Shown here piece by piece: positions 43,429-53,998 of a DNA stretch of 64,000 nucleotides. A program made the position numbers and the translations under genes. The notes under the pieces are model-generated. The model saw only the letters and a program-made list of their open reading frames with translations, ran no database searches and was not told the DNA's origin. Positions within the stretch are counted from its first letter, which is position 1. Each line of letters begins with the position of its first letter. Origin of the DNA: Rhynchopus sp. YZ270_cl-10. Lineage: Eukaryota > Euglenozoa > Diplonemea > Diplonemida > Diplonemidae. Location of the stretch: the NCBI GenBank assembly GCA_964035575.1, contig OZ037930.1, forward strand, positions 620,001-684,000, in the 5' to 3' direction.

Positions 43429-43766
43429 GGCAACCAGGTCTTTCTGCGGCTCCAAGTCCTCTCGAGGTGCCTACCCAAGTCTCTCCAAGCTCTGCTGTGG
43501 TGCCAACTCAAGTCCACAAGGTGGAAATCTCGATCACCGTGAAGAACAGCTAATGACGAGGCACAGAAGACAAAACCATCAATAAATGCAAAAAAGTAAA
43601 CAGCAACATCATCACAAAAATAAAGTATACCCACCCTCTCCCATTTTGTGTACAAGCCAGTCGCACGAACCTCACCAATAGGAACAACGACACACTGGAC
43701 ACATATTCGGGGTACAATGATTATTTTCCACTTATACTTTCTCAATGTAAAATAAAACTCTGTATA

Positions 43767-43888
43767 AAATAAAAATCAGGCCAGATTTTCCTTGTGAAGG
43801 TGTTTTTTCACTCGTTTCTAATCGTGCAGTATAATCACTCGTGAAAAAACACCTCCACGCGTAAAATCAGGCTATCTGATTTTTATTT
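43767..43888. repeat. Palindrome with GGTGTTTTTTCAC arms
   Basis: AAATAAAAATCAGGC...GAAGGTGTTTTTTCAC on the left pairs with GTGAAAAAACACCTCC...GATTTTTATTT on the right. It lies between the recombinase relic and the MITE at 43916, perhaps an end of the relic element. Confidence 0.55.
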
Positions 43889-43915
43889 AATAAATAGCTA
43901 TTTCCTAAAAAGCAC

Positions 43916-44323
43916 TTAGGGCACGGTAATTTTTATTTTTGGTAAGCGTCTGCGTGCGTACTTTTTTTTTGAGATTCCAGGGAAAAAAATTATGCAGAAA
44001 AAAAAATTATAAAGGGGGCCCTCAATAACTCAACAATGTATTTTAGGTAAAAAATGTACATTTTTCAGCGTAAATTGACCCCATCACAGCACATACAGAC
44101 TCCTGAGAGCCGAAATCAAAAAAAATTTCCCCCGCTTTTTTGTGGGCAAAAATTGGTGGGAAAATATTTTTGGTACCTGTATTTCCCCCACTGTAATTTT
44201 CCTCTATAATTTTTTTCACCACTCATAATTTTTTTTACTGCATATTTTTTTTTTGCGTGCGTGCGTACTTTTTTTTGAGAAGTGCTCTTACGCTTACCAA
44301 GAAAAAAAATTACCGTGCCCTTA
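43916..44323. mobile_element. MITE with GGGCACGGTAATTTTT ends
   Basis: Terminal inverted repeats of about 85 bp: TTAGGGCACGGTAATTTTT, GGTAAGCGT and TGCGTGCGTACTTTTTTTTG in order on the left, and the reverse order on the right. The interior includes the reverse copy of the GCTGTGATGGGGTCA repeat. Non-coding. Confidence 0.65.
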
Positions 44324-44437
44324 CCCCTTTTTTGGGGGTCTCACTGCCAAATCCTTTAGTTCTTCCTCAAGCATTTTTTTATAGAAAGAAAAAGGCCTTT
44401 TTTCTTCCTCCTTCCTTCCTTTCCAATACACCAAAAA

Positions 44438-44480
44438 ACCCCCCTCTCTCTCTCTCTCTCTCTCTCTTTCTTCTCTCTCT
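44438..44480 (+). repeat. (CT)n microsatellite at a gene 3' end
   Basis: A CT run ends three bases before the stop of the patatin-like gene. On its transcript this would be a GA-rich 3' untranslated start. Confidence 0.8.
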
Positions 44481-44482
44481 TC

Positions 44483-46381
44483 TTATTTTAACATCTCCAC
44501 CAATTCATCAAACCCACTAAACTCCTCTGATTCCATCCAATCCTTTGTTGCAGTGATTGCAAGCTGGAGGGTTTCGGTTTTACATTCGTCGTGGGGCATG
44601 GTTGAATAATCGAAAAGGAGAGGACGTGCCGGGGCTGGGTCGTAACGGAAGTAACGTAGCACCTTCATCGCTTCCAACGCGTTGAGACACGAATGCGGCT
44701 TCTGCGGGGAGGCGAAGGACGGTGCGGTGGGGTCGCCTGCATGCTGTGACAGCGCCTCATAGAGTGAAGAGTAGCTCGCTGCGGTGGGCCCTGCTGCTAT
44801 CCCGGACCCCACCGAGACCAAGACAATCGACTGCACCGGGGTCTGCTGCAACAGCTCTGTCAACACCAACAACGAAGGGTTCGCATGCGATACCCCACCA
44901 TCCACACACATCCCCACCCCAGGCACCTCCACTGCTGCAAAATACCCTGGAGTACTGCACGATGCACAACACACCGTTGCCAGATCGAGGTCTGCAGAGT
45001 ACACCCCATAAGGCAAAATAACTGAAGTAGCATAAGACCTGAAACAGACTTCACGCCCTTCCAAGCTTTTAATGGAACAGCTTGTTGTATAATCAATATG
45101 GCGAGACGCTACAATTTGGAGTGGTTTGACCACATCCTTCATAGCTGCCTTAGCAGTAAACTCTGCGATATAATGGTGAAGAAGCGTTCCGGGATACCAA
45201 TTCCCAAATGCAGTACTTCTTGCCTTGCGGTAGCCTGCTTCAAAAACCCAGGGTAAAGTGTAGTCTTGGGTACTGAAAACCTCTTGGCAGATGAGGAGGA
45301 GAAGATCCAAAATTTCGGTCAAATTCTTTTTCAACCGAATTCCCACCGCAATGAGAGCCCCAAAGCCGGACCCTACTACCAAATCAAACACATCGTCCAA
45401 CGGCTTGCCACTCCTTTTCTCTAATTCAATGAGAATCTGCACCTCCACGATGCACCTTGCCGCGCCCCCATCCAAACACAGCACCCTCGGCTCCTGGCTT
45501 CTCTGCAATTCTCTGCTGAGCCACGGATCTGTTTTAAATGTTTTATTCCTTCTTGCGAATCGCTCGCTTACCTCCTTTTGCATGTGCTTTGCTTCGCTAT
45601 GAGGAATTCCATTTCCAGAAATATCCAAAACCTGCAAAGAAGGAAACGCATGCGCCTTCTCCAACTCTGCAGACAACCTTGCTACGGTAATATGCGACAG
45701 CAGGTTTCCCGGGAGACATAAGACCCTCAAATGCTGCATCCCCGCTAAGGTAGGAAGCATTAACCGCAACTCTTCATCCCGCAGCCCACAGTCATGGAGA
45801 TATACTAAACGCAGCACATTTTGCGCCTCCAACGACGTAACCAACCTACCACGTGTCACCTTCGACAATGGCTGACCTACCACACACAGTGCATGGGACA
45901 CCCCGCTGTTTGCAGTGTAATACCCCAACTCCATGTTCAGGTATGCATCAGGCTGTGCATTGTATACTGCAAGGTGTGTCGTGATCTCTTTGTCAAAGGT
46001 GTGTAGTTCCTCTTCGGCGTCTGCAGCAGCCCCTTCGCATGCTCCAATGAAATTGACCGAAAGGGGGCCAATAATTTCAGAAGGGACCTCAGCAATGCTC
46101 AACGCGGTGTTGTCCTTCAGTGCGGTGTAGTCTTGCAAGCATTTAAGGTCCTGATTAACCAAAGAACGATGGTGTGCGCGCAGCTTCGACCGCTTCACCA
46201 CAACCTTCACCATCTCCGCAACCTCGTGCGCGGTAAGCGGAGGCTCCGTGCTGTCGCGCCCCATACGCGAGGTGAACTCCTCTCGGGCGCAGTCGGCGCT
46301 GCTCTTCGTGCGGGCTGCCTCGCGAAGTTTGCGGTACAACCCAGCGATTTTCTTGCGTTCATCTACTGGAATGGCTTTCAT
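44483..46381 (-). CDS. Patatin-like protein with LRRs, catalytic Ser missing
   Basis: 632 residues from the ATG at 46381. Residues 12-37 carry an LYR tripeptide (15-17) in a helix resembling LYR-motif proteins. 185-265 contain leucine-rich repeats of the RI-like type (LRLVYLHDCGLRDEELRLML, LQVLDISGNGI). 298 onward is a patatin domain: oxyanion-loop motif DGGAAR (304-309), nucleophile-elbow region VVGSGFGAL (336-343), SCSTPGYF (474-481) and the catalytic-Asp motif DGG (494-496). Active patatins have G-x-S-x-G at the elbow, while here the motif reads GSGFG, so Gly339 replaces the nucleophile Ser. The protein is probably a non-catalytic lipid-binding or regulatory relative, unless a nearby Ser substitutes. 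Upstream in-frame sequence contains a spacer repeat and is not coding. Intronless, no signal peptide. Confidence 0.88.
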   Translation of the reverse strand: MKAIPVDERKKIAGLYRKLREAARTKSSADCAREEFTSRMGRDSTEPPLTAHEVAEMVKVVVKRSKLRAHHRSLVNQDLKCLQDYTALKDNTALSIAEVPSEIIGPLSVNFIGACEGAAADAEEELHTFDKEITTHLAVYNAQPDAYLNMELGYYTANSGVSHALCVVGQPLSKVTRGRLVTSLEAQNVLRLVYLHDCGLRDEELRLMLPTLAGMQHLRVLCLPGNLLSHITVARLSAELEKAHAFPSLQVLDISGNGIPHSEAKHMQKEVSERFARRNKTFKTDPWLSRELQRSQEPRVLCLDGGAARCIVEVQILIELEKRSGKPLDDVFDLVVGSGFGALIAVGIRLKKNLTEILDLLLLICQEVFSTQDYTLPWVFEAGYRKARSTAFGNWYPGTLLHHYIAEFTAKAAMKDVVKPLQIVASRHIDYTTSCSIKSLEGREVCFRSYATSVILPYGVYSADLDLATVCCASCSTPGYFAAVEVPGVGMCVDGGVSHANPSLLVLTELLQQTPVQSIVLVSVGSGIAAGPTAASYSSLYEALSQHAGDPTAPSFASPQKPHSCLNALEAMKVLRYFRYDPAPARPLLFDYSTMPHDECKTETLQLAITATKDWMESEEFSGFDELVEMLK

Positions 46382-46489
46382 TGTAGGGTTTTTTTTTAGG
46401 TAATAATCCCAAAACCTTTTGGTGTTTTTGTGTAGAACTTTAGGAGGTTGTGATGTAAAAACATGAACACAAAAATAAAAATAGTCAAC

Positions 46490-46545
46490 TTGAAATACAA
46501 AAGCCCTCTCGTGAACAGTGTACCTTAGGTACAATGACCGGGCGT
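46490..46545 (+). repeat. TTGAAATACAAAGCCCTCTCG mini-repeat
   Basis: The block ACTTGAAATACAAAAGCCCT then CTCGTGAACAGTGTACC, followed by TTAGGTACAATGAC. Other copies start near 7993, 16990, 35838, 39440 and 52268. At 55495-55533 about 50 bp of this block recurs in reverse orientation. It lies about 110 bp upstream of the patatin-like start. Confidence 0.6.
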
Positions 46546-46966
46546 ACCGGGGGTGGACAAATCTGATATGTGCGCTCACACTCCCGCTTCCACTCATCAA
46601 CCAGCTGAATGAAAGGATCATTGCAAATTCTCTTCACAAAGACGGTTGATGCCATCACCTCATTTGCTTATATTGCAGGTTAGGGCACAGAATATTTGCC
46701 TCTCGAGCATATAGCGCAGTAAAAAGGGAGAAAAAGAGCGGGGCGGGGGTAGAGGAGCTTTGCGAATTTGTTTGGGTGTGGGGTTTGTTTTTTTTGTTTG
46801 TATGTTCTCGACCCCCCTTCCCAATACCCTACTTTTCTTAACGTATTTTTTAAAGTTTTTGCAAAAAATGAGGGCAATTTTTAAAGCAGATGCGATTGGT
46901 AAGATAGGAGAGCCTGCCTCCTTTAGGGGGACAAAAGGCCAGCCCCCGGTGTTGCTCTCTTCCCCT

Positions 46967-48989
46967 TTACCACTGTCCATCAAACCCGCTGAACCCGCAC
47001 AGCAAAAAGACGTGGTAGAAGGGCTTCTTCTCCAGCTTAGAACACCAATTCCATGCGGAGGTGAGACGCCCGTCAATACAGCTTCCTGTAGGGGTGTGTG
47101 TGCAGTGTCAGAATCGGTTTACCTAAGGTATTTCATGTTAAATCAAGGCTTCTACTCTCGCAAGGATTAGGCCAATCAAGGCCCCCAATACAACATTTTG
47201 TACCCACAGCCTCAAGTCCATATTTTGGCTTACAAAACTTTTGCCTGGGAGGCTGTTGCGGTGTGTGTGCATTTTCGCCTTTTGGTTGGTGTTCACGAAA
47301 CCCACCATATAAACTCGCCTATATAACCTACCCATATCCGTATCATGAGCACGGCTTTTGGTGTAAGAAGACAAATGGGGTGACAAATGGAGTACACGGT
47401 GGCCTTGTTACCCGGTAACATGTATGGCAACATGTTACTTTGGTGACATGTGTTTTCCAGATGGTAACAACCAATGCTTGGTACCGTAACAAGCATCGGT
47501 TGGCACGGTAACAAGCATGTAGCAAAGTGGTGTCATATACAATTTGGCTGTGGTGGGGTGGTGGTGGGGGTGGGGACATACCTCCGTCAGACCCACTACC
47601 GTCGAACCCGTATTTAAAAAAGTCCTGCAAGATCAACGCCTTACACTTTTGAAGCGAGCCAAATTTACCCTGTAAAAGAAGACATTAAAACATATCATAC
47701 AATACACTCCACATACCTCCAGGTAGGCACGCTGCCCTGGGAGCTCTGCGACTCTGTCTATCGCCTCTATGACCTTGAGAATAGGTGTCACCATACGCGG
47801 CACCTGAGTGTACTTGTCTATGAACACAAGCGCGTTCGGGACATCCTGTTATTTTGTTTTTGTTTGATGGGTGAAGAGGAAACCTCAAAAAAGAACATAC
47901 ATCATCACCCAGATGCACAATTTTGGACCCAACCCAGGTACTGCCGACCTTGCTCATTTCGCGTTGCGCGCTTGCGATGTGTCTGTGCATCGCCTGGTAG
48001 GTGCGGTCTGCGGACTTCATTCTGTGCAGGCCTTGCCCTGTGTTGCGCAGACGGTACGACGTCTGCTTGTCGAGCATATCGTCCTCCGCGGTACTCCACA
48101 GGGAGAAGATGTCCTGCATGATACACCTCCAGAGCGTCAACGACTCAAGCACGTAGAAGTAATGTTGGTGGTGGCTGTGGCTCAGCTTCGACCCACCTCT
48201 GTGCGACTGAATCGCTATGTCCCCGCAGGCCTCCCCCTTCATGCACCCCGTCTCCGGATGAAAATACTCCGTGAGCAACCCCATCATCGCAGTCAACACC
48301 TCCGCGTTATCCCTGAGCACGCAGTTTCCGTCGTCAAGCGACCTTAAGGAAAGCTCGAGGGCGGCCTGCTTGTCTTTGTCATCCGCAGCGTGGCGTTGTA
48401 CCAATGCCTTGATGGTAGCCTCTTTGTCTCGCATAGCCTGCTCCATATCGGCAGTATCCGCAATAGGGCGGGTAGCGGAGATGATGTCTTCGTCATTGAA
48501 AACTGAAGTTAGAGAATGAGATTCAAGAACGGATGCAACAGAGATTACAGGAATGTTCACCTCCACCCGAGTCGTTGCGGAAGAGTCGACCGCGTCTTGC
48601 ATGATGGAAATGAGTTTCCCGTATTCGGTTCGCATTTTGTCGGGGTTCATGCGTTTGTAGCGTCTGCCAATCTCAAAGACGGTGCGGATCCATTTTTGGC
48701 ATTCCTTTGATGAAAACGCCTCTTCGCGTGTTTTTGCGTTTTTGAAGATGTCCATAAGAAGTTTCTTCCCAGAGGAGCTGCTGGCATTGACATTCAGCCC
48801 AAGCATCGTTTGGTAGAGCTCGTAAAGCTCGCTCAGGATTGTCTCATTTCGGCGATGCGCATACGTGTCGACCCTATTCGTGTATTCAGACACATCCAAG
48901 GCTGAGCACAGCAGCTTCTGCAGAGAACGCTCCTCAGGTGTTAAACGGATGGGGATAGAATGAGACAGCTGTTCTATACGTGAGGCCAT
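46967..48989 (-). CDS. DUF2009 (UPF0652) family protein, four exons
   Basis: Exons 47901-48989, 47717-47845, 47582-47669 and 46967-47085 give 474 residues. Introns are 47846-47900 (55 bp), 47670-47716 (47 bp) and 47086-47581 (496 bp), all with GTATGT donors and ACAG acceptors. Splicing rebuilds the most conserved part of DUF2009: [69 protein letters not shown] and [12 protein letters not shown], ending GFSGFDGQW. The conserved text continues smoothly across every junction, so the model is firm. Start ATG (MASRIEQL) follows A-rich sequence. The family is widespread in plants, fungi and protists and has no established biochemical role that I know of. There is no signal peptide; probably cytosolic. 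Confidence 0.95.
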
Positions 48990-49944
48990 TTTTTCTTCTT
49001 TTCTTTTGGAATTAGATAAGCGTTTTTTTTTTTTATTCCGTTGTCTTTGTGTGGTGTTTCTTTTTGGGGGGTTTTTTGGGGGGGAGGGAGGGAGAGAGAG
49101 GTTGTGCGAGGGAGGAGGCAGAAGGAGTTCGTTCGGGGGGGTGTATGGAAGTGGTATTTTTTTTCGGTGAAAGGACTGTAAAAAAATGATGAGCAAAATG
49201 GTCCTCCAACCAGACAGGCATTGAACAGGGCGTAAAAAAAATTCACTTTTTTTTAAAATCCGCTTTTAAATTCTAAGGAGAGGGGGAGGAAGGGGGGAAG
49301 GGGAAAGGGGAAGGTTCATCACGTACACGTTGTACACAGAGCAGTATGGCGTGGTGGACAAAACACTATTAATCGAAGGTGGGGGTGTTTTAAGAAATAA
49401 GTAAAAGAAATCGAAGAGGGGAGGGGGCAGGTCTCTGGGTACACGACGTTATAGGGTCATTTATTTAAACGTCGTGTAATGTTGCGGCAGATGTTGGCCT
49501 TGGGGTGGGTGGTCCCAGGGGAAATAAAAAACTGGCTTCAGGATGAGGCAGGATGCGTAAGAGAAGGGAAACCAACCCCGACTTTTTAAGGTCGCCACCT
49601 GATCTTGATAGCTTGACTAATAGGAAAGAAAAGATTAAAAAAAAACCTCTGAGAGTTTTTGAAATCCCAAAACCCACCCTTAGGTTTTACCCCTCCGGTG
49701 GTTGCTGTGTGGGCTGTATAAGGAGGGAGGTGAGTTGCAGACACTCCACTCTTAACGTTCTTTGAGGAAAGATAACGAGGTGTGTGTGTGTTTTATATGT
49801 CGTTACGCAGCGAAATAGGTTTGCATAGAAATCTGTTAAGAGAAAATACTACGGTTTCAAAGACCTACGTTGGCTGTTCGCTTTTTGTGTCTGGTTCTTT
49901 TGTGGCCATTTTTGGGAGGAAACAAAAAAAAAAGAAAAGTTTAT

Positions 49945-49973
49945 AAGATGACCCTAAGCCTCTCGTTGCTTAG
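49945..49973 (+). repeat. Hairpin mini-repeat, right arm truncated
   Basis: AAGATGACCCTAAGC, CTCTCGTT, GCTTAG. The TCACCTT part of the right arm is absent. Confidence 0.6.
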
Positions 49974-50011
49974 TTTTGAACATTGGTTATTCATCAATCT
50001 TTTTTTGTTGT

Positions 50012-50044
50012 AAAGTGACTAAGCCTCTCGTGATTAGTCACTTT
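50012..50044 (+). repeat. Hairpin mini-repeat with perfect outer stem
   Basis: AAAGTGACTAA and TTAGTCACTTT are exact reverse complements enclosing GC-CTCTCGT-GA. Compared with the consensus, the left arm has lost the extra bases that break pairing elsewhere. Confidence 0.7.
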
Positions 50045-51657
50045 GAACGGAAGGGAAAATAAAAGCATTATTTGGGGAAACAGTTGGACATGCCTCTCAC
50101 GGACACTACATTTTGTTTTCCCCAAAAGAGAAACGTTGTAGGCATTCTGTGCTGTACTGGAAAAAAGAAAAAAAAAAAGGGGGAATTGAAAGATTAACTG
50201 TGCCTCTCATGTCATCGAAAAGGAGAGAATGTGTTCGTAAGGTGAACCCTTACTATACAGCCTCGACCATTTGTTTGTGCGTAAAGTGTGTAACAAATAT
50301 TCTGTGGTGATATTTTTATTACTGCAATACGCTCCCACTGACTACCTGGCAGTGAAGAGGAGACCTCTTCAAGGCCAAAAAAAACTCGACTCTTACAGTC
50401 GCCAACTGATATTGATTACTTGATTACTCGACTAGAAAAAGGGGGGAAGATTATTTTTGTTGAACGCAGCCAATAGTCGGTATCAGGCGATTAAACGTTG
50501 GCTTTATTATTCGAGCTTCTAATAACACTACGTGTAAGGGGAAAAAAACCCCGTGGTTTGATGCAGGAACCTCCGACTGACCCACGTACGATTGTCAGCC
50601 ATACAGATGAAAGCACAACCCTGCGGCCTACAAAAAAAAATACTTCACAATATGCAGGAAAGGTGTGTCCATGAAACTCCGCTACTGAGAGAGACAGGAG
50701 CGAGAGAGAGAGAGAGAGAGAGAGAGAGCCAATTATAGGGACATCCACAGCACGCTTGACGAGGAGGAGGGGGGGGAAAATCAAGATTTCTTGGCGTGAC
50801 TGTGAGTGTGGGCCTTTGCTGTGACCTATTTCATCACGAGGGTTGTAAAGTAATTTTATGACGATTAACTGCAGCACGTATCAAAATGCAAAGACAAGAG
50901 AAAAAAAAATTTTTGTAAAAAAAAAATTAAAATAGTTTTGTTCACTTTTGTGCCTCGTTCTAACTAACCGGCACTGTACAGATTGTAAGACATCTGGCCC
51001 TCGCTTCGCTCGGACCAAGTGCTTTTCATGTGCATAGTAAACGTACCCCCCTCGCCCTGTCCAGTTTGATGTGGAAAAAAAAAAAGTCGAGCCTTGGGCT
51101 AAGTTGAACAACACCAAAAAAAAAAAAAAAAAAAATTAAAGTTTTAGTTCAGGAAGATGACGAGTCTGTCATTGTTAATGACACACAGGTCAAGGCAAAA
51201 CAAAAAATGAAGTTGTTGCTGCACACCTCCGACTGACCTACATACAATGCCAGCTCCGGATGAAAGCAGGGTGCCTTGCAGCCAACAGCAGCTAATAAAT
51301 TACAACGTGGTGTTGCTGAAATCGTATATAAAAAAAAATATGCCTTCGGGTGTGAAGAAGGTGAAGGTAGTGCAAAAACACCCCCGCCTGCCCCCCTCAG
51401 CAAAACAGGTGGGCAGGAGGGGCTGTGGGTACGTTGCGAGCCTTTTGACGTCAACCCCGAAATACGCTTTCTCTTACGAAGAAGTGAGCCTTCTGGGTGG
51501 CCAAGCTTGTTACATTGTGTCCTGGTAAGTTTTTGTCCATTTTTAGTGCTTTTTTTGTGCGTAAAGTGTGTAATAAACATTCTGTGTTGAGATTTATACC
51601 ACTTCAATACGCTCCCAAAGAGGAACCTTCTTTGAGGCCAAAAAAGAAAAGGTTTAT

Positions 51658-51697
51658 AAGATGAACCTAAGCCTCTCGGTTCATGCTTCGTCATCTT
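51658..51697 (+). repeat. Hairpin mini-repeat with AAGATG/CATCTT stem
   Basis: AAGATGAACCTAAGC, CTCTCGGTTCAT, GCTTCGTCATCTT. The outer six pairs are perfect here because the right arm reads CATCTT instead of CACCTT. Confidence 0.65.
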
Positions 51698-51760
51698 GAG
51701 AAAAAAAAAGGAAAATTGAAAGTGCAAAGGGCAATCACTCCGAAATAAAGAAAAACTGAC

Positions 51761-51789
51761 AGATGTATGCCTCTCGTGCATACACATCT
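51761..51789 (+). repeat. Hairpin mini-repeat with different stem, same loop
   Basis: AGATGTATGC, loop CTCTCGT, GCATACACATCT. The stem sequence is unrelated to CTAAGC/GCTTAG, yet the loop is identical and pairing is nearly complete. Similar stems occur near 890 (GTGTAC/GTGCAC), 5819 and 42100. Confidence 0.7.
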
Positions 51790-52605
51790 TTGAAAAACTA
51801 GCAGCAGGACACAATGGTATTGTTGAAAGCAAAAAAAAAAAAGAAAGAAAGAAAAATACAGGATTTTTTGTTGACGAGTAGTTACACAGTGTTAAAAGTC
51901 ACAGAAAGTCACACATTAAAGTTGAACCCACCAAGGTGGGTTCTTGCACATCAAAATCGCCCAACAAGGGGCGAAGAACCATTTGCAGACAGCACACCTC
52001 CCTAAGAGTGTGGCAGAGGTGAGAGCAAACCCTGGTCTGACTTTTTTTAAAAAAAAATGTATATTTTGCTGGATTTTGTTCTGATCACATTTTATGCAAT
52101 GTACGAGTTCGGCGCACTACTGGGAGGGAGGGAGAGGGAGAGTGAAGATAGATTTTACTTTTACTTTTTCCCCCTACGTTGGTGCTTATGGAAATCGGTC
52201 AACGACGTTGTCAGCGACCTGTCAATATCGACCTCTCCCGAGCACCATACGTTGGGGGGGGAAAAAATTGACTTGAAATACAAAGCCCTCTCGCGGCAGT
52301 GTACCAAAAAAAAAAAAAAAATGAGAAGTTGAAAGTGCAAACGCCTTACCGTTCATCGGCGGACGCAGGGCACTGAATAAAATCAAAAAGAACAAAACTG
52401 ATGGGTACCGTAGATACCATTGCTTTCCTCGCTATTTTTTTTTTGTTATAATATCGACAATCACATTATACCTACTGGTATAACGATCTGTACTCAATGT
52501 CGGCTGGAGCCTTTGTACTACAGAAGGTATAGACGCAGATCATCTTTTTTTGTTCCAATTTTCTTTGTGGCCCCCCTTTTGAGGTGTCAACAAAGAGCTT
52601 TTTAA

Positions 52606-52639
52606 AATGAACCTAAGCCTCTCGTTGCTGGGTCGCCTT
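52606..52639 (+). repeat. Hairpin mini-repeat, diverged right arm
   Basis: AAATGAACCTAAGC, CTCTCGTT, GCTGGGTCGCCTT. Confidence 0.55.
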
Positions 52640-52729
52640 AAACAAAAGGATCACGATATAATTTATCAGAAAGACGGGGGTTTGTCACCCTGGCATCGTC
52701 GCCGTACGACAACTAAAGGAAAAGCTTAC

Positions 52730-52764
52730 AAGATGAACCTAAGCCTCTCGCGCTTAGTCACATT
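52730..52764 (+). repeat. Hairpin mini-repeat, short loop
   Basis: AAGATGAACCTAAGC, CTCTCGC, GCTTAGTCACATT. Confidence 0.6.
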
Positions 52765-53998
52765 GTTCCCTTAGTCAATTAAAAAGAGTGGTTTGAAACG
52801 TACTAAAACGCAGCCCGGTCGTAAAAAGGTGTGTAAGATGAAATGTGTCCTTCCGTCCATCCATCTCCACCAGCGGCTATTACACTGGGTTTGAAACTTC
52901 GGCGGTTTCTAAAAAATGAATCGCTTCTCATATGGTGTGGCTGACCCGAACATTTGGACTCTTTTTGGGCCATTCTTGGGGCATGTGTTGTTGTTGGTCT
53001 CCATGTCCTTTCCCGCAACAAAAACCGCCAAAAAAAAAAAAAAAAAAGAAATGGAACCAAAAATTGCGAGAATAGGCACTCAAAGCAGCGAACTTCGAGG
53101 TGGATTTGATGTTTTGTTTGTTGATAAATTTGTTGGTTAGTAGTGTCGTTGCCTCGGGTTGTGTTGCCATAGAGAATTGTGCAATATCCACTGTCATTTT
53201 TACTTGATACTAGCCCTGGCAGCTCGTGTTCTGTGTTCTGTGTGGGCTAGCTGGGTGGGGTTTTTTTGAAAACCTTTTTTGCCATTCCCTTTAGGGAACG
53301 GTCCTGGAAGCTCCAAGAAAAATGGAGCAGGCGGGCTAAAAAGAGGAAGTTGCCTTTTCCTAAACGTGCACACGAAAACTGGCAAAAAAGGGGGAGGTGT
53401 CGTCACTCACCTTGTATCATCATTGAAAGTACCATTGCTTTACCAATGGTACACTCTAATACTGTTGCCCCATTTTTATAAAAATGTGGTAAAAAAAAAC
53501 GTTTCTTCAGAATCTGAAGTGAGCAAGAAAGAGTTGAAAGATGAAGTCTTATCACATGCGTTTTTCGCCTGCAAATAAGACCACATCGGAAAGGGAACTC
53601 GCCAAACGCTTCTACGGACCACCAGCCTTATGTCTCTGTTGCTCTGGTGCGGGAAGACGTCCCTAGGTGACGTTGCTTCCTCACACCTCAAAACAAAAAA
53701 ATGGCCAAGTGGTCTCACACCCCTGTGAATACAAGGGCTGCTTGCGCAGCGAGCGACAACCTTGATACGAAACCCTCCCCCGCGTCCCATCCTATCCATC
53801 ACGACAGGACCCAGTGACAAATGCCAAGTGAATCGCTTGTCATTTTTATGTGAAATGACAGGTGTCCACAGGCAATTACACGCACAATACACACATATTT
53901 GTCGTAACGAGAGAAACCACTTGTCACCTTATTCACTGGGTCTCGTCGTGATCCCTCCCCTCCCCCCGGTTACCCTGTACCCTTCGAGAACACCCCAC

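Larger units (their letters stand above)
41424..44482. other. Spacer with relic element and MITEs
   Basis: No intact gene. 42101-42481 is open on the plus strand but contains a CCTCTCGTGCACAC hairpin repeat and a GTGCAAACGC repeat, so it is not accepted as coding. From about 42888, AATAAAGTATAC and TTTATTTTACGCCC motifs mark A/T-rich repeat sequence also seen near 12360-12470. Confidence 0.6.
48990..53998. other. Gene-free spacer, densest mini-repeat region
   Basis: No supportable gene over 5 kb. At least seven hairpin mini-repeats of the CTCTCGT type occur here. The spacer also holds copies of CTGACCCACGTACGATTGTCAG (50569; variant at 51227), a GA microsatellite (50700-50730), AACATTCTGTG-type words (50295 and 51580), and GATAAATTTGTTGGTTAG (53121). 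Confidence 0.65.

Noticed and set aside
46382-46621. Upstream extension of the patatin-like frame
   Set aside because: It contains the CCCTCTCGTGAACAGTGTACC spacer repeat, so it is non-coding.
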